Source: Pyrinomonadaceae bacterium (lineage in GTDB: Bacteria; Acidobacteriota; Blastocatellia; Pyrinomonadales; Pyrinomonadaceae). Taken from it: a DNA stretch of 9,191 nt. Below the pieces are notes generated by a model that was given only the letters and a program-made list of their open reading frames with translations, was not told the DNA's origin and ran no database searches. The stretch lies in assembly GCA_013695245.1 (NCBI GenBank), contig JACDAW010000425.1, forward strand, positions 1 through 9,191. The letters are read 5' to 3'. Made by a program: the position numbers and the translations under genes. Shown here piece after piece: positions 6,846 to 9,191 of the stretch; position 1 is the stretch's first letter, and every line of letters starts with the position of its first letter.

Positions 6846-7612
6846 ATCGCTTGATGCCGCAATCCTTCTTGTCCGACAACGCTCGCTCCTCGTCGCATCT
6901 TCGCATCGTTACTTACAACATTCATAAGTGTCGAGGGCTTGACCGCCGTGTGCGCCCCGCGCGCATCGTCGAAGTGTTGAGCGAACTTGATGCCGACGTG
7001 ATCGCTCTGCAAGAAGTGTTGAGCGTTGAATCGTCAACGGCGGAAGCGAATCAAGCAGCGTTTATCGCAAAGGAGTTAGACTTTAATTATTGCATCGGCG
7101 AGAACCGGAAATTGCACGGTGGGAAATACGGTAACGTAACACTAAGTCGTTTGCCTTTTGAACTGACACACAACTACGACATCACGCGGCAGGGGCGCGA
7201 GCCGCGCGGCTGTTTGCGCGTTGACTTACAATTGCCGGATAAACGAGCGTTGCACGTTTTCAACGTCCATCTCGGCACGGCTTTTATGGAGCGGCGTTTT
7301 CAAGCGCGTCGTCTCATTGACAGAGAGATTCTAAACGACTCTCAACTAAATGGTGCGCGCATTGTGCTCGGCGATTTCAACGAATGGACGCGGGGCTTGG
7401 CTTCGCGCCTGCTCAACGTACACTTTGAAACGGCCGAACCGCGCTTGCACCTCCCGCGCGCGCGAACCTATCCCGGAATCTTTCCCCTCCTCCACCTCGA
7501 TCACATCTACTTCGATCCGCAATTACATTTGCAACGCTTAACGCTTCACCGCACCCCGCTCTCCCTCATCGCCTCCGATCACTTGCCGCTCGTCGCTGAT
7601 TTCATTCTGTAA
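6842..7612 (+). CDS. Endonuclease/exonuclease/phosphatase (EEP) family hydrolase
   Basis: The 256-residue product has a complete EEP domain, the metal-dependent phosphodiesterase fold shared by exonuclease III, DNase I and sphingomyelinases. Signatures appear in order: TYNIHKCRG (metal-site N26), DVIALQEV (E58, metal ligand), GKYGNVTLSRLP, FNVHLGT, VLGDFNEW (D178, N180) and ASDHLPLVADF (D246, H247). All expected catalytic positions are present. No signal peptide or membrane helix is visible, so it is probably cytoplasmic. GTG 6842 overlaps the DUF817 stop (GTGA), but ATG 6854 is 11 bases after AAGGG and is an equally good start. Small EEP proteins encoded beside PLD genes (E. coli YbhP next to ClsB) suggest a phospholipid or phosphodiester substrate rather than DNA; this is inference. 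Substrate cannot be read from the sequence. Confidence 0.88.
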   Translation: MNRLMPQSFLSDNARSSSHLRIVTYNIHKCRGLDRRVRPARIVEVLSELDADVIALQEVLSVESSTAEANQAAFIAKELDFNYCIGENRKLHGGKYGNVTLSRLPFELTHNYDITRQGREPRGCLRVDLQLPDKRALHVFNVHLGTAFMERRFQARRLIDREILNDSQLNGARIVLGDFNEWTRGLASRLLNVHFETAEPRLHLPRARTYPGIFPLLHLDHIYFDPQLHLQRLTLHRTPLSLIASDHLPLVADFIL

Positions 7613-7617
7613 TACTG

Positions 7618-7647
7618 AAAGTGGATTTGCCATCTAATCCCTACTTT
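7618..7647. terminator. Inverted repeat between convergent genes, possible bidirectional terminator
   Basis: AAAGT-GGATT (7618-7627) pairs with AATCC (7636-7640), a 2-base bulge (ct), then ACTTT (7643-7647), around an 8-base loop. It starts 5 bases after the EEP stop and covers the stop codon (TAG, 7643-7641) of the minus-strand gene. Placement suits a shared terminator for convergent transcripts, but the T-run is only three bases, so function is uncertain. Confidence 0.35.
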
Positions 7648-7877
7648 GCGCTCGTCACACTTTCTTCTGTAGAAGTTTTATCACGGGTCTTTTCTTCCGC
7701 GATGCGCTGCGCTGACTCATTTGTAATAATGCACAAGCCGCGCACATCTTCGCCCGTTAACTTGCTCACTAATTCGCGTGCCGCAGAGTAAGTTAAATTT
7801 AAGCTTTCCATTCCGCGTTCGCTGGCCACCGCCCAGCGCGGCTCACTTAGTTCCGGCACAAAAGCTCCTTCAATCAT
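7641..7877 (-). CDS. Small conserved-looking protein of unknown function
   Basis: The 78-residue product is not assigned to a named family. Residues about 14-55 look like a compact folded unit: RWAVAS, then MESLNLTYSAARELVSKLTG (a helix after a Leu-Thr-Tyr turn), then a hydrophobic strand GLCIITNESAQRI. The last 20 residues are Lys/Thr/Ser/Glu-rich and probably disordered. There is no signal peptide or membrane helix. The start ATG (7877-7875) overlaps the stop of the upstream minus-strand gene in an ATGA arrangement, and GGAAG lies 8 bases upstream inside that gene, so translation is probably coupled. The coupling and well-ordered amino-acid pattern argue for a real gene. The pattern W-A-V-x-S...L-T-Y-x-x-A...G-L-C-I-x-T-x-E seems familiar from small acidobacterial hypothetical proteins, from memory only. 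Confidence 0.65.
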   Translation of the reverse strand: MIEGAFVPELSEPRWAVASERGMESLNLTYSAARELVSKLTGEDVRGLCIITNESAQRIAEEKTRDKTSTEESVTSAK

Positions 7878-9191
7878 TCCGGCATCTTCCCCGTCGTCGC
7901 ATACTTGAAATCTTCCGGCTTCGGATCGGCGTCACCAGCCGCGCACGCAGCCGCGTACCAATCAACGCGCAACTCCGGCATCTTTCCTTTGCCCACTGGA
8001 GTGTAGAGGATCGCGGATGCTAAGAATCTGCTGCCGTGCTGCTCGCTGCCGCAAGAATCCTCGTATGTCCGCTCAAATTTTTTGATGACGCGCAGGTGAT
8101 TGCCGTTGAAATCAACCAGCATCCCCCAGCCGACGCTAATGCCCATGTGCATATCGCCGCCGCTCAAAAACAGTTCGTTAATGCCGTCGTTGTTGATGTC
8201 AAAGGTTTTGAGAATGCTTGTGTTAAAGTCCGCGTCAACATTTGCGACCATGTTTTGCCCGTTAAAGACGACAAGACGTTTCGTGCCGTAATTGTCGGCG
8301 TGTGAAGCTTGGCATTCGCCGACTTCGATCAGGTAAGCGGTTTGCTGCGCGCCGGGCGCGGTAAATGACCCGGTCGCACTCGAAATTATATCGGGCACAA
8401 TCTGCCCGGAGTTGCGCTGTGCGGCGAGAAAGTCGCCGCCTGCATCTCCATCGCTTGATTGACATTCGTCCGTGCTCGTCAGGTACGAGCGAAAAACAGT
8501 CGAAAGTATTCTTCGTTTCATTTCATCGGAAATATTTGGCGAAGCGTCTTCGGTCACTTTACGGAAATCCCACATCACATTGTTTGCCCCAGCAAGCGCG
8601 ATGGAGGAAAGCGGTTGGCGGCGGCGCAAGAGGTTTGCCACCGTATTGACGGGCGCGGCGAAGCTGGCATTCGGTTTTGTTGGCGGCGATTTGAGAAGGA
8701 TGCCGACTAGCTCTCCGCGTTCATTAAAGACGGGGCCGCCAACGATTGTCGGAGCAAACAAAGGATTGATCGAGATCAAATTATCTTCGTAGCCACCGAT
8801 AATTCCCGCGCTGAATGCAGCAGTTGAATTCGCCGCGCCGCCGAGAGCGGCGATCTTTTGATTCAAGGTCGTGCGTTGATTATCGTTGATAGCGAGCGGC
8901 GTAGATTTGCCGCCCGCCACCTTGAGCGTCACTAAACCCGCTTCGCGGTCAACGCCCGTGACACCGACGAGTTGCAGAGAGTTTCCTTTATCCAAAACGA
9001 TTGCGCGTCCGCCAGTCGCCCCTTCAAGCGCGGAGAGCGCGGTCACGATCTCATCGTCGCGCACAAAGAAGCCGCTTGCCTGACGAACCGTTTTACCGTT
9101 CGCATCCTGCATCGTGAGGGAAACAACGGAGGGCAACAACTCGCGGTAAGGACTCGGCACGTTGTCATTAGCGGAAGGTGTTGGCGTCGGA
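7874..9191 (-). CDS. Trypsin-like (S1C-fold) pseudoprotease with C-terminal DxNxDG domain, 5' partial
   Basis: The frame stays open through the right edge. Upstream of GTG 9160 it reads PTPTPSANDN, a Pro/Thr linker typical after a signal or anchor, so the true start lies outside the window. Residue numbers here count from GTG 9160. Residues about 8-165 match the HtrA/DegP chymotrypsin fold: ASGFFVRDDEIVTALSALEG, GVTGVDREAGLVTLKV, AALGGAA, SAGIIGG and VGGPVFNERGELVGI. The three triad positions appear replaced: His by S43, Asp by G75 and Ser by V140 (TIVGGP instead of GNSGGP). It should therefore not cleave peptides. After a linker, residues about 230-428 form a second domain with four cysteines and a calcium-type loop DINNDGINEL (321-330), as in FG-GAP-like repeats. 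A binding, sensing or scaffold role outside the cytoplasm is plausible. It overlaps the small downstream gene by 4 bases. Confidence 0.75.
   Translation of the reverse strand, partial: PTPTPSANDNVPSPYRELLPSVVSLTMQDANGKTVRQASGFFVRDDEIVTALSALEGATGGRAIVLDKGNSLQLVGVTGVDREAGLVTLKVAGGKSTPLAINDNQRTTLNQKIAALGGAANSTAAFSAGIIGGYEDNLISINPLFAPTIVGGPVFNERGELVGILLKSPPTKPNASFAAPVNTVANLLRRRQPLSSIALAGANNVMWDFRKVTEDASPNISDEMKRRILSTVFRSYLTSTDECQSSDGDAGGDFLAAQRNSGQIVPDIISSATGSFTAPGAQQTAYLIEVGECQASHADNYGTKRLVVFNGQNMVANVDADFNTSILKTFDINNDGINELFLSGGDMHMGISVGWGMLVDFNGNHLRVIKKFERTYEDSCGSEQHGSRFLASAILYTPVGKGKMPELRVDWYAAACAAGDADPKPEDFKYATTGKMPE

Noticed and set aside
8036..8305. Plus-strand ORF opposite the pseudoprotease C-terminal domain
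   Set aside because: It is antisense to a domain with a clear DxNxDG loop, and I see no homology or ribosome-binding site for it.
1..9191. CRISPR array, insertion sequence or complete phage module
   Set aside because: No regularly spaced repeats, transposase motifs or phage structural genes were seen on either strand.

Overview
The window reads as a chromosomal segment of a moderately GC-rich Gram-negative bacterium. A TolC-family outer-membrane protein and several exported proteins point to a two-membrane cell. The mix of a GGMEH-type M1 peptidase, a DUF817 membrane protein and a Pro/Thr-linked exported protein would suit Acidobacteriota (Blastocatellia-like). That assignment is inference, as no phylogenetic marker gene is present.

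Layout. Positions 1-270 are compositionally different (about 43% GC by hand count of 1-240, while stretches of the first large gene reach about 70%). They hold two overlapping restriction-system fragments: the end of an HsdR-like PD-(D/E)XK nuclease domain, then an Mrr N-terminal domain that stops after 58 residues. Directly after this comes the 3' half of a tRNA-Ala(CGC), from the anticodon to an encoded CCA (271-314). No 5' half is present. This looks like the edge of an integrated island, a deletion joint, or an assembly join, at a tRNA anticodon loop.

Positions 454-7612 carry five plus-strand genes with gaps of 40, 30 and 67 bases and one 4-base overlap, probably one or two transcripts. 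They are a TolC-like efflux channel, an exported M1 zinc aminopeptidase, a membrane-anchored phospholipase D/cardiolipin-synthase-like protein, a DUF817 polytopic membrane protein, and an endonuclease/exonuclease/phosphatase (EEP) family hydrolase. The last three resemble the E. coli clsB(ybhO)-ybhP pairing of a PLD enzyme with an EEP enzyme, here with DUF817 between them, which suggests a membrane-lipid role.

Positions 7641-9191 carry two minus-strand genes converging on the operon. One is an exported trypsin-fold protein (5' end outside the window) whose three catalytic triad positions all appear substituted, followed by a C-terminal domain with a calcium-type DxNxDG loop. The other is a small unknown protein whose start codon overlaps the first gene's stop (ATGA). 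A short inverted repeat lies between the convergent transcripts.
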